From BOG-1155 sp963717985 (GTDB lineage Bacteria; Desulfobacterota; Syntrophorhabdia; Syntrophorhabdales; WCHB1-27), in NCBI GenBank assembly GCA_963717985.1, contig CAVQYC010000001.1, positions 628,930-692,929 on the forward strand: DNA of 64,000 nt, in the 5' to 3' direction. The position numbers and the translations under genes are program-made. Shown here piece by piece: positions 44,615 to 52,149 of the stretch (its first letter is position 1; every line of letters starts with the position of its first letter). The notes under the pieces are model-generated. The model ran no database searches, had not been told where the DNA came from, and was given only the letters and a program-made list of their open reading frames with translations.

Positions 44615-45604
44615 ATGGAGGTCCTCGATGACCTGCTTAGGCTGCTCTATGAAGGCGGCGACGCCCCCTCGGTGGTCGGCTGGCCGGGCAAGATGTCGGA
44701 TTGCGAGTACAGGAACCTGAAGGGGCATGAGCATTTCCTCCAGATTCTCCGAGGCGTCTCCCTCTACGACCACACCTACAACGTCCTGAAGGCTGCCCTC
44801 GACATTGCTCGGGAAGAGCTGCGACAGAAGCACGACTTCCTTCTCCCCGCCATCATCACCGCCGCCCTCGGCCACGACATGGGGAAGATCGAATCTCTGT
44901 GGGGTTCTTCCCCCGGCCGGAAACACACCCACGAATACGTTGGAGAGGTCAAGCTGGAAGAGATGCTCGCGTCCCATGGAAACAAGGTCTTCACTGAGAC
45001 CGTTGTTGCCGCAGTCGCCCGCCACCACGCCGATCCCAAGGAAGACACGATTGCGAGGATCATCATGGACGCCGACGCTAGGGCGAGGGAATATGAGATA
45101 ACATCGGCCGACCCCGCCTTCACCATAAATGCCATGACCGAGTGGCTGGATCTGACCAGGTTCGCCGAAATTACCCTGCCGCACATCAATGAACTCGTCG
45201 TCAAGAACCGGAGGGCCGTCTGGAAGGCGATGTCCTTCGAGGGCATCGTCTACTGCACGCCGGATTACGTCCGCGATATCCTGAAGGTCCTCTCCTTCGA
45301 GAAGAAAGTCCTCGACTATCGGCTCCTCCGCCAGTCCTTCAAGATGGACAACCGGGCGGTCCTCACCGAGTTCTCCGCAATACTGAGGAAACACGGCTAC
45401 CTCGCTTACAAGATCAATGAGGCCTACTTCGGCCTGAGGTTCCTCTTCCAATCGAGCATTCCCGACATGCGTCAGCCGGAGCTATGGGCCATCCCGGTTA
45501 AAGTCCAGCTTTTCCCCGCGAAGCCGTCGGACATCGAGGAACGGAAGACGGACTACCTGAAGACCATCGTCTCTGTGAGACCCGTTGCCGGCGGCCGTGG
45601 CTGA
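44615..45604 (+). CDS. HD-domain phosphohydrolase
   Basis: 329 residues from ATG 44615. The metal-dependent HD motif is complete: YDHTYNVLKAALD, ALGHDMGKIE, HTHEYVGEVKLEEML, ARHHADP and IIMDADARA. The C-terminal 150 residues are of unknown fold. In-frame sequence before the ATG (PSLDSKRRIEDYEALIAPYR) also looks coding but has no ATG/GTG/TTG start, so the gene may originally extend leftward from the 214-residue frame. Likely hydrolyses a nucleotide or phosphate monoester. Confidence 0.75.
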   Translation: MEVLDDLLRLLYEGGDAPSVVGWPGKMSDCEYRNLKGHEHFLQILRGVSLYDHTYNVLKAALDIAREELRQKHDFLLPAIITAALGHDMGKIESLWGSSPGRKHTHEYVGEVKLEEMLASHGNKVFTETVVAAVARHHADPKEDTIARIIMDADARAREYEITSADPAFTINAMTEWLDLTRFAEITLPHINELVVKNRRAVWKAMSFEGIVYCTPDYVRDILKVLSFEKKVLDYRLLRQSFKMDNRAVLTEFSAILRKHGYLAYKINEAYFGLRFLFQSSIPDMRQPELWAIPVKVQLFPAKPSDIEERKTDYLKTIVSVRPVAGGRG

Positions 45605-45985
45605 ACGGGGTTGCCACATGGCTTTCACCTGGCGCCACTGCGACAACAAAAACGCGTGCGGTCCGTCCTTGGGTATCCGAGTAACACATGCGATTTTATG
45701 GATCAACGGCCTCGACACCGTTATAGGGAGTAATGAAGTTCACACTTTTGCCTTTCGTGTTGCAGACCGCTCGTTGAAGTGGTGAGGAAGGTAGACCGGA
45801 CCGATGCCGTTTCATCTTACTGACCATATGTATTTTTTAGTACACCCTGAGAATAGACATTCCTTACTTTCCCTTGAAAAATCCTGTAACATGGGTAGAA
45901 GGCATTACGGTTACCGGCTATAAAAGAGGAAGGCTCTCGGCACGGGCGGCTGGTCATGACCGGTGCCGAGTTGGTGAGGAAGCGC
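45605..45985. other. intergenic region, 381 bp, no gene supported
   Basis: A short plus-strand frame (45585-45785) has no ribosome-binding site and overlaps the HD gene end. An AT-rich stretch near 45825-45890 may hold the promoter of the DUF429 operon. Confidence 0.45.
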
Positions 45986-46699
45986 ATGCTTTACGTCGGA
46001 GTTGACGGCTGCAGATCGGGTTGGTTTGCAGCCTGCATCAGTGACGCTGGTTGGTTCTTCCGTCTTTATGAGAACGTCGATGGTCTGTGGCGTGAACTCC
46101 AGGAAGCGCGCAGTATCTTCATCGATATTCCCATCGGACTTAAGCATGAGGGAACAGAAGAGAGAAGGTGCGATACCCTTGCTCGTAGCGTGCTTGGGTC
46201 TCGGAGGAGATCAAGCGTTTTTCCTGCCCCCTGCTGGGCTGCTCTCGATGCCCCTGAATACCGTATTGCAAGCCGGATAAACAGGGAGATCAGTGGGCGC
46301 GGGCTGAGTCAACAGAGTTTTGCGATTATGCCGAAGATCAAGGAAATCAACACTTTTCTGAGAGACAAGAGGTCTGCGCGAGAAGTATTCCGTGAGGTTC
46401 ACCCGGAGGTTCTCTTTTGGGCGCTAGGCGGCAATGCAATGCAGCATAGAAAAAGTAAGCCCGAGGGTTTCGCGGAAAGGGTGCGAGTTATGGAGAACGT
46501 GCTCGAGGGCAGCCAGGCAAGAGCAGCTGAAGTTCTGACAAGGTTTGCGAGAGCCGCCGTGAAGCGGGACGATGTTTTGGACAGCTTGGCTGCAGCTGCG
46601 ACCGCTCTTCTGTCCCAGGGCCATCCTGCGTCGATTCCCGAGAATCCCGACCGCGACATATACGGGCTTCCTATGGAGATGGTCTACTATAAGCCATGA
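45986..46699 (+). CDS. DUF429 family protein (predicted RNase H-fold nuclease)
   Basis: 237 residues. ATG 45986 is preceded by GAGGAAG and gives the typical N-terminus MLYVGVDGCRSGW; an ATG at 45956 lacks a site. Family motifs: GVDGCRSGW (first Asp), IDIPIGL (second Asp), SSVFPAP, EVHPEVLF, KRDDVLDSLAAA (C-terminal Asp pair). These acidic residues suit an RNase H-like active site. The stop overlaps the Nmad3 start as ATGA. Confidence 0.78.
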   Translation: MLYVGVDGCRSGWFAACISDAGWFFRLYENVDGLWRELQEARSIFIDIPIGLKHEGTEERRCDTLARSVLGSRRRSSVFPAPCWAALDAPEYRIASRINREISGRGLSQQSFAIMPKIKEINTFLRDKRSAREVFREVHPEVLFWALGGNAMQHRKSKPEGFAERVRVMENVLEGSQARAAEVLTRFARAAVKRDDVLDSLAAAATALLSQGHPASIPENPDRDIYGLPMEMVYYKP

Positions 46700-47549
46700 C
46701 AAAAAAAGCACGAAGATAATCCTGAGTAGAAAAGGTTTCGACTCCAGCTACGGCGGCTGCCCGAGCCCGATACTTCCGGACGGCCGTTTGATTTCCCTGC
46801 CTATTCCCGTTGAAGGGGAGCAGCTGTCGTACGGAGATTTGAGCCTTGACAAGGGAATGTCCTACTTCGACATCATGAAAATGCTGACGCCGACCATACT
46901 GGTAAATGGCCGACGTGAAATGGTGTCCAGCAGCGCCGCCTGTCATCTCGACCCAGATATCAGCTCGTCTGTTCTTAAACGGAAGGCGGGATGGAAAGGT
47001 CTCTTTGGTCAGATAGACGCGGCTCAAGGACATCTTACCAACCGGGGCGTGTCTCCCGGCGATCTGTTCCTGTTTTTCGGTTGGTTTCGTAATACGGTGA
47101 TGATCAATGAAAGGTTGGTCTTCGATAGACAGGACCCGACAGGCAGACATATCATCTTTGGGTACCTTCAGGTTGCTGAGATCTGGAACCTGACCGGAAC
47201 GACAACTCTGCCCCCATGGTCGCGATATCACCCTCACGCTTCACGAAGACGTAGGAAAAACAAGAGCAACACCGTCTATGTCGCGAGGCAGACCTTGAGT
47301 TGGTGTGAGGCACCAGGATTCGGCGTCTTCCACATTCACCCGAGCGTTGTGCTGACGGCAGAAGGCTGCACCAGATCCAAATGGCGTCTGCCCGGGTTCT
47401 TCCAAGGCGCTTCCATATCCTACCACTCACCTTCAAGCTGGAGCGACGGATGTTTCCGTAGCGCCGCCAAGGGACAGGAATTCGTCATAGACGCGAACAA
47501 GGAGATAATCAGATGGGCCAAGGAACTGATCCGGAAAGGAAGCCAGTAA
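46696..47549 (+). CDS. Nmad3 (nucleotide modification associated domain 3) protein; frame shifted at an A7 run
   Basis: ATG 46696 overlaps the DUF429 stop but runs into a stop after seven codons. A -1 shift at the A run 46701-46707 joins it to the long frame that begins STKIILSRKGFDSSYGG and continues about 280 residues to 47549. That frame has no start of its own near the conserved region. Family-like features: GGCPSPILPDGRLISLPIP, CHLDPDI, GDLFLFFGWFR. The family was predicted from genome context to act in nucleotide or base modification. The shift could be programmed, a mutation, or a homopolymer read error. Confidence 0.65.
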
Positions 47550-47926
47550 GACTGTTTTCGTATGTTGTAGCCCATGATAGAGACTTTGCTCCTAATCCAT
47601 TCTTCGGTTATTGCACGCCTGCATGTTGCAAGCCAGCTATAAGGAGGACAGCGACAAAGGGAGACAGGGTAGTGGGATTGACGCCCAAGGCCAAAGGAAG
47701 CAGAATCGTCTACGTTATGGGAGTTACCGAGAAGCTTAGCTTCGACGAATATGGCAGGGGCAAAAGGTTTAGGACGCGTCGAGAAGAAGATCGAGGTCGT
47801 CCGGCAATCCTCGGTCGAGGGCTGTGTAGTTCAAGAGGTGAGCCGGTTTCGGTTTTTCACCATTTTGCCCAGTGTTGCCATTTCTTTCCTTCAAGGAGGA
47901 CAGGGGTTTTGAAACTTAGGCCCTAG
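47513..47926 (+). pseudogene. Nmad2-like protein, 3'-truncated
   Basis: The first 75 residues match the nucleotide modification associated domain 2 pattern: RLFSYVVAHDRDFAPNPFFGYCTPACCKPAIRR (shown in part), GDRVVGLTPKAKGSRIVYVMGV, LSFDEY. After FDEY the expected continuation (a W-x-D-P-R-F block and a C-terminal half) is replaced by Arg-rich sequence unlike the family, so the gene was cut, probably by recombination linked to the Tn3 scar that follows. It overlaps the Nmad3 end by 37 bp; the conserved part has a Shine-Dalgarno but no standard start of its own. Confidence 0.6.
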
Positions 47927-47931
47927 AATAG

Positions 47932-47982
47932 ATTCGGCCTGGCGATACCATTGTCCTCTGGAAGCTGGATCGGCTGGTATAA
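47932..47982 (+). pseudogene. serine recombinase (Tn3-type resolvase) fragment
   Basis: The frame reads IRPGDTIVLWKLDRLV then stops. This is the RPGD..VVWKLDRL strand-helix of the resolvase/invertase catalytic domain. Nothing else of the gene is present. It lies within 190 bp of a Tn3-type inverted repeat. Confidence 0.6.
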
Positions 47983-48132
47983 ATAGTCTACGCGCGATGC
48001 TTGACAGCATGGAAACTGATTTTCCATTCTCTGATCCCCCCATGCTCCCTTAAGCGAGTTTTCTGTTCCATTGCTCCCCAACAACCGACTTTCCGAGCGG
48101 GTTGAGGAATAAACTAAACCGCCGTCACTGGG

Positions 48133-48169
48133 CTTAACGTACGGTTTTTCCCTTTCATGAGGTGACCCC
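48133..48169 (-). mobile_element. Tn3-family transposon terminal inverted repeat (solo end)
   Basis: Read from 48169 leftward it starts GGGGTCACCTCATGAAAGGG, continues GAAAAA and ends ACGTTAAG, 37 bp. This matches the Tn3-family consensus GGGG...TCA..AAA.GGAAAA....ACG.TAAG. The outer GGGG faces right, so the lost transposon lay to the left, where the resolvase fragment is. No second end or transposase is visible. Confidence 0.7.
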
Positions 48170-49261
48170 ATTATCCTCATCCGACTGCTGCGGCCCTTTC
48201 AAACTGGCCTCGACCTCGGGCACGGGGAGCTGCAAAAGCTCGGCGGCCTTGCTCAATGAAATCAACCCCTCTGCTAAGGCGCGGTAGCACAAGCGGCCAA
48301 AGCGGAGGGCGCGTTCGCGCTGCCCCCGTATGGTTGGCGGTTCAAGTTCCTCGGGTTCTTGCGTGCGCCAGCCACGCGCGATCGTCTGGAAGACGTAGAT
48401 CAGCGTGGATTCGCTGATGACATCAAGCTGTCGCAGCCGCATGAGCAGGGCTGCGCCACTGACGCCATAAAGCCGCTTGAGGCCAACGATCTCCTGATAG
48501 CCGAGCGCGTTTCGATGTTTCCCGACTTCGCGGAGAAGATGTTCCCTAGGCACTAAGAACACCCCTGCAAACAGGGTCGTCGCCCTCTCCTCCTCCTTTT
48601 CAGAGAGGCTGTCGGTTTCGATCAGGCGGTGCGCCAGCTCATGAGCCAAGGTCAGCCGGCGCCGCTCAAGCGAGAACTGATTGTTCACCACGATGACTGG
48701 CAAGTCCGGTTGATTGCCGGACCGCTTCACTAGGCAGGTGAAGCCGGAAACACGTGCCGGAAGAGCCACGGTCAAGACCTTCAGACCCTTCTCTTCCAGA
48801 AGCTCAGTCATGTTGGGGATGGGATCGAGGCCGAGTTTCCATTCATTTCTTACATCTGCGGCAAGTTGCTCAGCCTCGCCGGCATCGCGCAGTTCGCGGG
48901 GGCTGACCACCGGACTTTGCCACTGCGTGCTGTCCATTTCGAGGATGAGCTCGATCTGCAGGTAGCGCTCGATCCATTCGAGCACTTCGGTTTCGACATG
49001 GGCGCGGTCCTGCGCGCTCGTATTGGATTTGGTTCTGAATTCTACGCCGCGCAGGTCGATCCCCTGAGTGTCGACCAGATAACTGAGAGAGACACCGAGT
49101 GCGCCGCACAGCGCCAGCAAGACCCCGGAACTGGGGATGTCTTCGCCGCGCTCGTACTTGCCGATAGCCTGGGCCGTTACTTTGCCTTTCATGGCGCCGG
49201 ACAGACCGCGCAAGGAAAGGCCGGCCTTGCGCCTGGCGAGCTTGATTCGATCAGCTATCAT
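48155..49261 (-). CDS. HTH-XRE regulator fused to ImmA/IrrE metallopeptidase (CapH-CapP-like)
   Basis: 368 residues. An N-terminal XRE helix-turn-helix (1-65: KLARRKAGLSLRGL, AQAIGKYERGED) is followed by a zinc peptidase domain with HELAH (His207, Glu208, His211) and a downstream Glu in EEERATTLFAGVFLVPRE. In other CBASS operons a separate repressor (CapH) and ImmA-like peptidase (CapP) control expression; here both activities sit in one chain transcribed divergently from CBASS. Its last residues and stop lie within the Tn3 terminal repeat, so the C-terminus was altered by that insertion. Start: GGAAGGAGG before ATG 49261. Confidence 0.82.
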   Translation of the reverse strand: MIADRIKLARRKAGLSLRGLSGAMKGKVTAQAIGKYERGEDIPSSGVLLALCGALGVSLSYLVDTQGIDLRGVEFRTKSNTSAQDRAHVETEVLEWIERYLQIELILEMDSTQWQSPVVSPRELRDAGEAEQLAADVRNEWKLGLDPIPNMTELLEEKGLKVLTVALPARVSGFTCLVKRSGNQPDLPVIVVNNQFSLERRRLTLAHELAHRLIETDSLSEKEEERATTLFAGVFLVPREHLLREVGKHRNALGYQEIVGLKRLYGVSGAALLMRLRQLDVISESTLIYVFQTIARGWRTQEPEELEPPTIRGQRERALRFGRLCYRALAEGLISLSKAAELLQLPVPEVEASLKGPQQSDEDNGVTS

Positions 49262-49277
49262 GGCGGGCCTCCTTCCG

Positions 49278-49313
49278 GTTTACAATTGCACTATTTCTAT
49301 ATTTATTGTAAAC
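49278..49313. promoter_or_regulatory. operator candidate: 9-bp perfect inverted repeat
   Basis: GTTTACAAT (49278-49286) and ATTGTAAAC (49305-49313), 18 bp apart, in the 95-bp divergent gap. The sequence between is A/T-rich and should contain the promoters. It is the natural binding site for the adjacent HTH protein, making that protein an autorepressor and CBASS repressor. Confidence 0.6.
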
Positions 49314-49359
49314 TGAATGCGAGAATTGATCAAGCTGATTTTGAAGGGGTTTCGCTTTG

Positions 49360-50256
49360 GTGAAGCAGATCAATGGCATGAGCAATCCGGAGGGGGTGGC
49401 GCGGCGGTGCAGTCTGCCGGACAGTGAGTTCGAACCGGCGTGGACGTCAATCAAGCTGGCCGATGGTGTTCGGGAACGCTTGCTGGCCCAGTCCCTTTTG
49501 TCGCTGACCGTTCGGCAGAAGCTCCCTTTTGAGTCGGCGCCGCTGCACGGCCTGATCCTTCTCATGGGCGCACCCGGAACCGGAAAGACAACGCTAAGCC
49601 GGGGTCTTGCCAACCAGGTCGCGAAGCACCTTACGGGAACGAAGACAACCTACGTCGAGATTGACCCGCACGCCCTTACCAGTTCCGCACTGGGCCGGAG
49701 CCAGCAGGCTGTGGCGAAGCTGTTTGAGCAGACCATTCCCGAACTCGCCATGGACGGGGCGGCAATCGTCCTGCTCGATGAACTGGAGACGCTCGCCGTT
49801 TCCCGTCATCATCTCAGCCTGGAGGCCAACCCGATTGACGTGCACCGCGCGACGGACGCGGTCCTCGCGGGAATGGACAGGCTGACCCGCGATCACAAGA
49901 ATGTCCTGCTCATCGGAACCACGAATTTCCCTAAGGCTCTCGACCGGGCAGTCGTCTCCCGCGCCGACCATATCGAGGAGATCGGTCTGCCAACGGAGGC
50001 GGCACGCCGCGAAATAATCCTGGATACGCTGGAGGCCGCCGGAGTCGTCTGGAAGGGCTTGCGCGCCCTTGAGGCCGATGTCGGCCAGCTGACAAAAGCC
50101 GCTGACGGCCTCGACGGGCGGCGCATCCGCAAGGAGATATTCGTGGCCATGGCGTCGGATATCGCAACCGCCAAGGACCCCGGCAAGCTGACCGTGACGC
50201 AGATCGAGTCTGCCTTTCAGCAGGCACTGAAAACGCAGAAGGAGTTGGAAAAATGA
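49360..50256 (+). CDS. cap6: TRIP13/Pch2-like AAA+ ATPase of CBASS (Cap6)
   Basis: 298 residues from GTG 49360; TTG 49357 is equally possible. AAGGGG lies upstream. Walker A GAPGTGKTTL near residue 70, Walker B IVLLDELETL near 138, sensor IGTTNFPKALD and an arginine-rich SRADH. CBASS TRIP13 homologues use ATP to open HORMA proteins, resetting the sensor and limiting false activation. First gene of a tight operon: its stop overlaps the next start as ATGA. Confidence 0.87.
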   Translation: MKQINGMSNPEGVARRCSLPDSEFEPAWTSIKLADGVRERLLAQSLLSLTVRQKLPFESAPLHGLILLMGAPGTGKTTLSRGLANQVAKHLTGTKTTYVEIDPHALTSSALGRSQQAVAKLFEQTIPELAMDGAAIVLLDELETLAVSRHHLSLEANPIDVHRATDAVLAGMDRLTRDHKNVLLIGTTNFPKALDRAVVSRADHIEEIGLPTEAARREIILDTLEAAGVVWKGLRALEADVGQLTKAADGLDGRRIRKEIFVAMASDIATAKDPGKLTVTQIESAFQQALKTQKELEK

Positions 50257-50726
50257 GGGTTCGCCGTGATATGAGTTCCATCCCTCACCGCTCTGCTGGT
50301 GAAACCTGGCAGCGCATCATCGACCTCGTGACTGGCCGGGGATCAGAGGATGTCCAGCAGCTCAAAGACGCGGCCGGGGTAATGGGATCGATCATTACCG
50401 ATGAGCATCCGGCCAGCCGCTCGATCATGGTCGAGGGCGTCGGGCCGCAACTGCGTATCTACTGCCGGTATGGTATGAAGGCCGTCGAGGAAGGCAGCGC
50501 TGTGGACCCCCTCACCTGGAATCCCACGGCGGGCGACTGGACGATGCACGTGCCTTGCGATGCCGAGAATATGGCCTGGGTGAAGGAGTCTCTGTCGGAG
50601 ACATCGCCGCGCATTAAGGTATTCGATGTCGACGAAGCCGACCGCGCCGAGGAGGAGCAACAAGAGGCTGCGGCAAAGAGCGGCAAGGATCTCATGGTGG
50701 ACTGGAACTTCGGAGGACAACAATAA
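50253..50726 (+). CDS. CBASS operon protein of unknown function (possible second HORMA-type/closure partner)
   Basis: 157 residues, ATG 50253 behind AAGGAG. No clear domain. Residues 10-115 are alpha/beta with a Gly-Arg-Gly turn (VTGRGSEDVQQL) and strands MVEGVGPQLRIYC and WTMHVPCDAENM. An acidic helix (DVDEADRAEEEQQEAAA) and a short tail MVDWNFGGQQ follow. Position between TRIP13 and the HORMA gene fits the second HORMA or accessory gene (Cap8-like) of some type III CBASS operons; the tail could be a closure-motif peptide. Both ideas are inference. Confidence 0.6.
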   Translation: MRVRRDMSSIPHRSAGETWQRIIDLVTGRGSEDVQQLKDAAGVMGSIITDEHPASRSIMVEGVGPQLRIYCRYGMKAVEEGSAVDPLTWNPTAGDWTMHVPCDAENMAWVKESLSETSPRIKVFDVDEADRAEEEQQEAAAKSGKDLMVDWNFGGQQ

Positions 50727-51235
50727 TGGCGACCCAGGTATACGCTTACACGCGGACTTTTACTCAGACCCACAGCATCGTCTTTCTAAGTGACAATCTG
50801 CGGAACACGCTGCGGGAGGTGATTCGTGAGAACGGAATCAGCCCCAGCAAGCTGATGCAGGACTGGGAAACGATCGAGCGGGGCATTCAAACGTGGCTTC
50901 GGTCAGGGCATCTGAACAGCATCGCCGTCGAGTTTTTCAGGCCCGGAGCGACGGCGTCATCTGCCCGGTGGGAATTTCCCATTGGCTATGCGGGATCGGG
51001 CGTTGACGATGATATGTGGCTGGACAAGAATTACCTGCGGCAGCTCATCGCGAAGTCGGCCCGCCCGAGCACGGATTGCACATACCGGATCATTCTTTGC
51101 ACAGGTGCCGGCGCGCCGTATGTTAGCGGCTTTTCCGACTGCTCATTCCTATCAACCGGGAATCTTGCGGCCCGTCAGGCCGGGACCGTCATCGCCACCA
51201 GCCATATGACGGCGGGTGTCACCTACTGGAGATAG
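50726..51235 (+). CDS. cap7: bacterial HORMA-domain protein of CBASS (Cap7)
   Basis: 169 residues, ATG 50726 sharing its A with the preceding stop, GGAGG upstream. Sequence pattern of bacterial HORMA family 2: YTRTFTQTHSIVFLSDNLRNTL, then WLRSGHLNSIAVEFF (both shown in part), GSGVDDDMWLDKNYLRQLI, and a C-terminal TVIATSHMTAGVTYW safety-belt-like strand region. In type III CBASS the closed HORMA protein bound to a peptide activates the CD-NTase; TRIP13 reverses this. Confidence 0.8.
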   Translation: MATQVYAYTRTFTQTHSIVFLSDNLRNTLREVIRENGISPSKLMQDWETIERGIQTWLRSGHLNSIAVEFFRPGATASSARWEFPIGYAGSGVDDDMWLDKNYLRQLIAKSARPSTDCTYRIILCTGAGAPYVSGFSDCSFLSTGNLAARQAGTVIATSHMTAGVTYWR

Positions 51236-51240
51236 GCGCA

Positions 51241-52131
51241 ATGATCACGACAACACAGGCTTTCGAAAAATTCCGCCAGCGTCTGGAACTGAGCGATACG
51301 GAGCAGAGGGACGCGGCAAGGCGCCAGAAGGACGTGCGGGAGTGCATCCGCGAAGGACTCGATATAGAAACCGATTTTCTTTCGGGGTCGTACAAGCGCC
51401 ACACGAAAACGAAGCCCTTGAAGGATGTTGACGTAATGTTCGTCCTCGGTGCCAAGGAAAAGTGGCGGCGGGACAAGCCTCCCATCGAGACATTGCAGGC
51501 CTTTGAGCGCTGTTTGAAGAAGAAATACAGCGAACAGGGCCAGGTCGAAATCGGGCGGCGCTCCGTCACGGTGGAATTTGAGAAGACCTACTATCCCGAG
51601 GGCCACGAGGGCAAGGTGCTCAGCATCGACGCCGTACCTGCATTCGAGTGTAGCGGCGGCGATTACGAAATACCAGACAAGGTAACGGGCACATGGATCA
51701 AAACCAATCCTGAAAAGCACAAGGAACAGGCCACAGCCAAGAACAAGGAAGTCGATGGACAGTGGGTCCCGCTCGTGAAGATGGTCAAAGGCTGGAACCG
51801 TGCGAACGGAAAACCTGTTAAGCCGTCATTCCTGATCGAGGTTATGGCCGAACAGCTTGTGGAGTCGCCGTTCTCGACGTATCCTGACGAAATCCGGAAT
51901 TTCTTTGCCGCTATGGAAGCCAATATCGGCCGGACGTGGCCCGATCCGGCAGGCCTGGGTCCGCCTGTATCCGACCAGATGACGCTGGAAGGCATAACCG
52001 AAGCAAGAAAGGCGATGCAGGAAGCGCAGCGTAAGGCCACCTTGGCGCGCCGGGCCGAGGAGACCGGGCGGCAGGGCGAAGCGTTGGGAATCTGGCGCGA
52101 GGTGCTCGGCGACTATTTCCCCTTGTCGTAG
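51241..52131 (+). CDS. CD-NTase (CBASS cyclic oligonucleotide synthase, clade C/D-like)
   Basis: 296 residues. Nucleotidyltransferase signature: GSYKR (Gly49-Ser50) then Asp62-Val-Asp64 in PLKDVDVMFVL, third catalytic Asp130 in LSIDAVPAF, followed by the KMVKGWNR helix of OAS/cGAS-like enzymes. HORMA/TRIP13-linked CD-NTases make cyclic triadenylate-type messengers that activate NucC; the FLSGSY...KPLKDVDV block looks closer to clade D than clade C. All catalytic residues are present. The start is 5 bp after cap7. Confidence 0.87.
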   Translation: MITTTQAFEKFRQRLELSDTEQRDAARRQKDVRECIREGLDIETDFLSGSYKRHTKTKPLKDVDVMFVLGAKEKWRRDKPPIETLQAFERCLKKKYSEQGQVEIGRRSVTVEFEKTYYPEGHEGKVLSIDAVPAFECSGGDYEIPDKVTGTWIKTNPEKHKEQATAKNKEVDGQWVPLVKMVKGWNRANGKPVKPSFLIEVMAEQLVESPFSTYPDEIRNFFAAMEANIGRTWPDPAGLGPPVSDQMTLEGITEARKAMQEAQRKATLARRAEETGRQGEALGIWREVLGDYFPLS

Positions 52132-52149
52132 GTGTCCATTGGAGGCAAT

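Noticed and set aside
47923..48180. 85-codon minus-strand frame across the Tn3 scar
   Set aside because: Spans the transposon end and resolvase remnant; no start signal or family.
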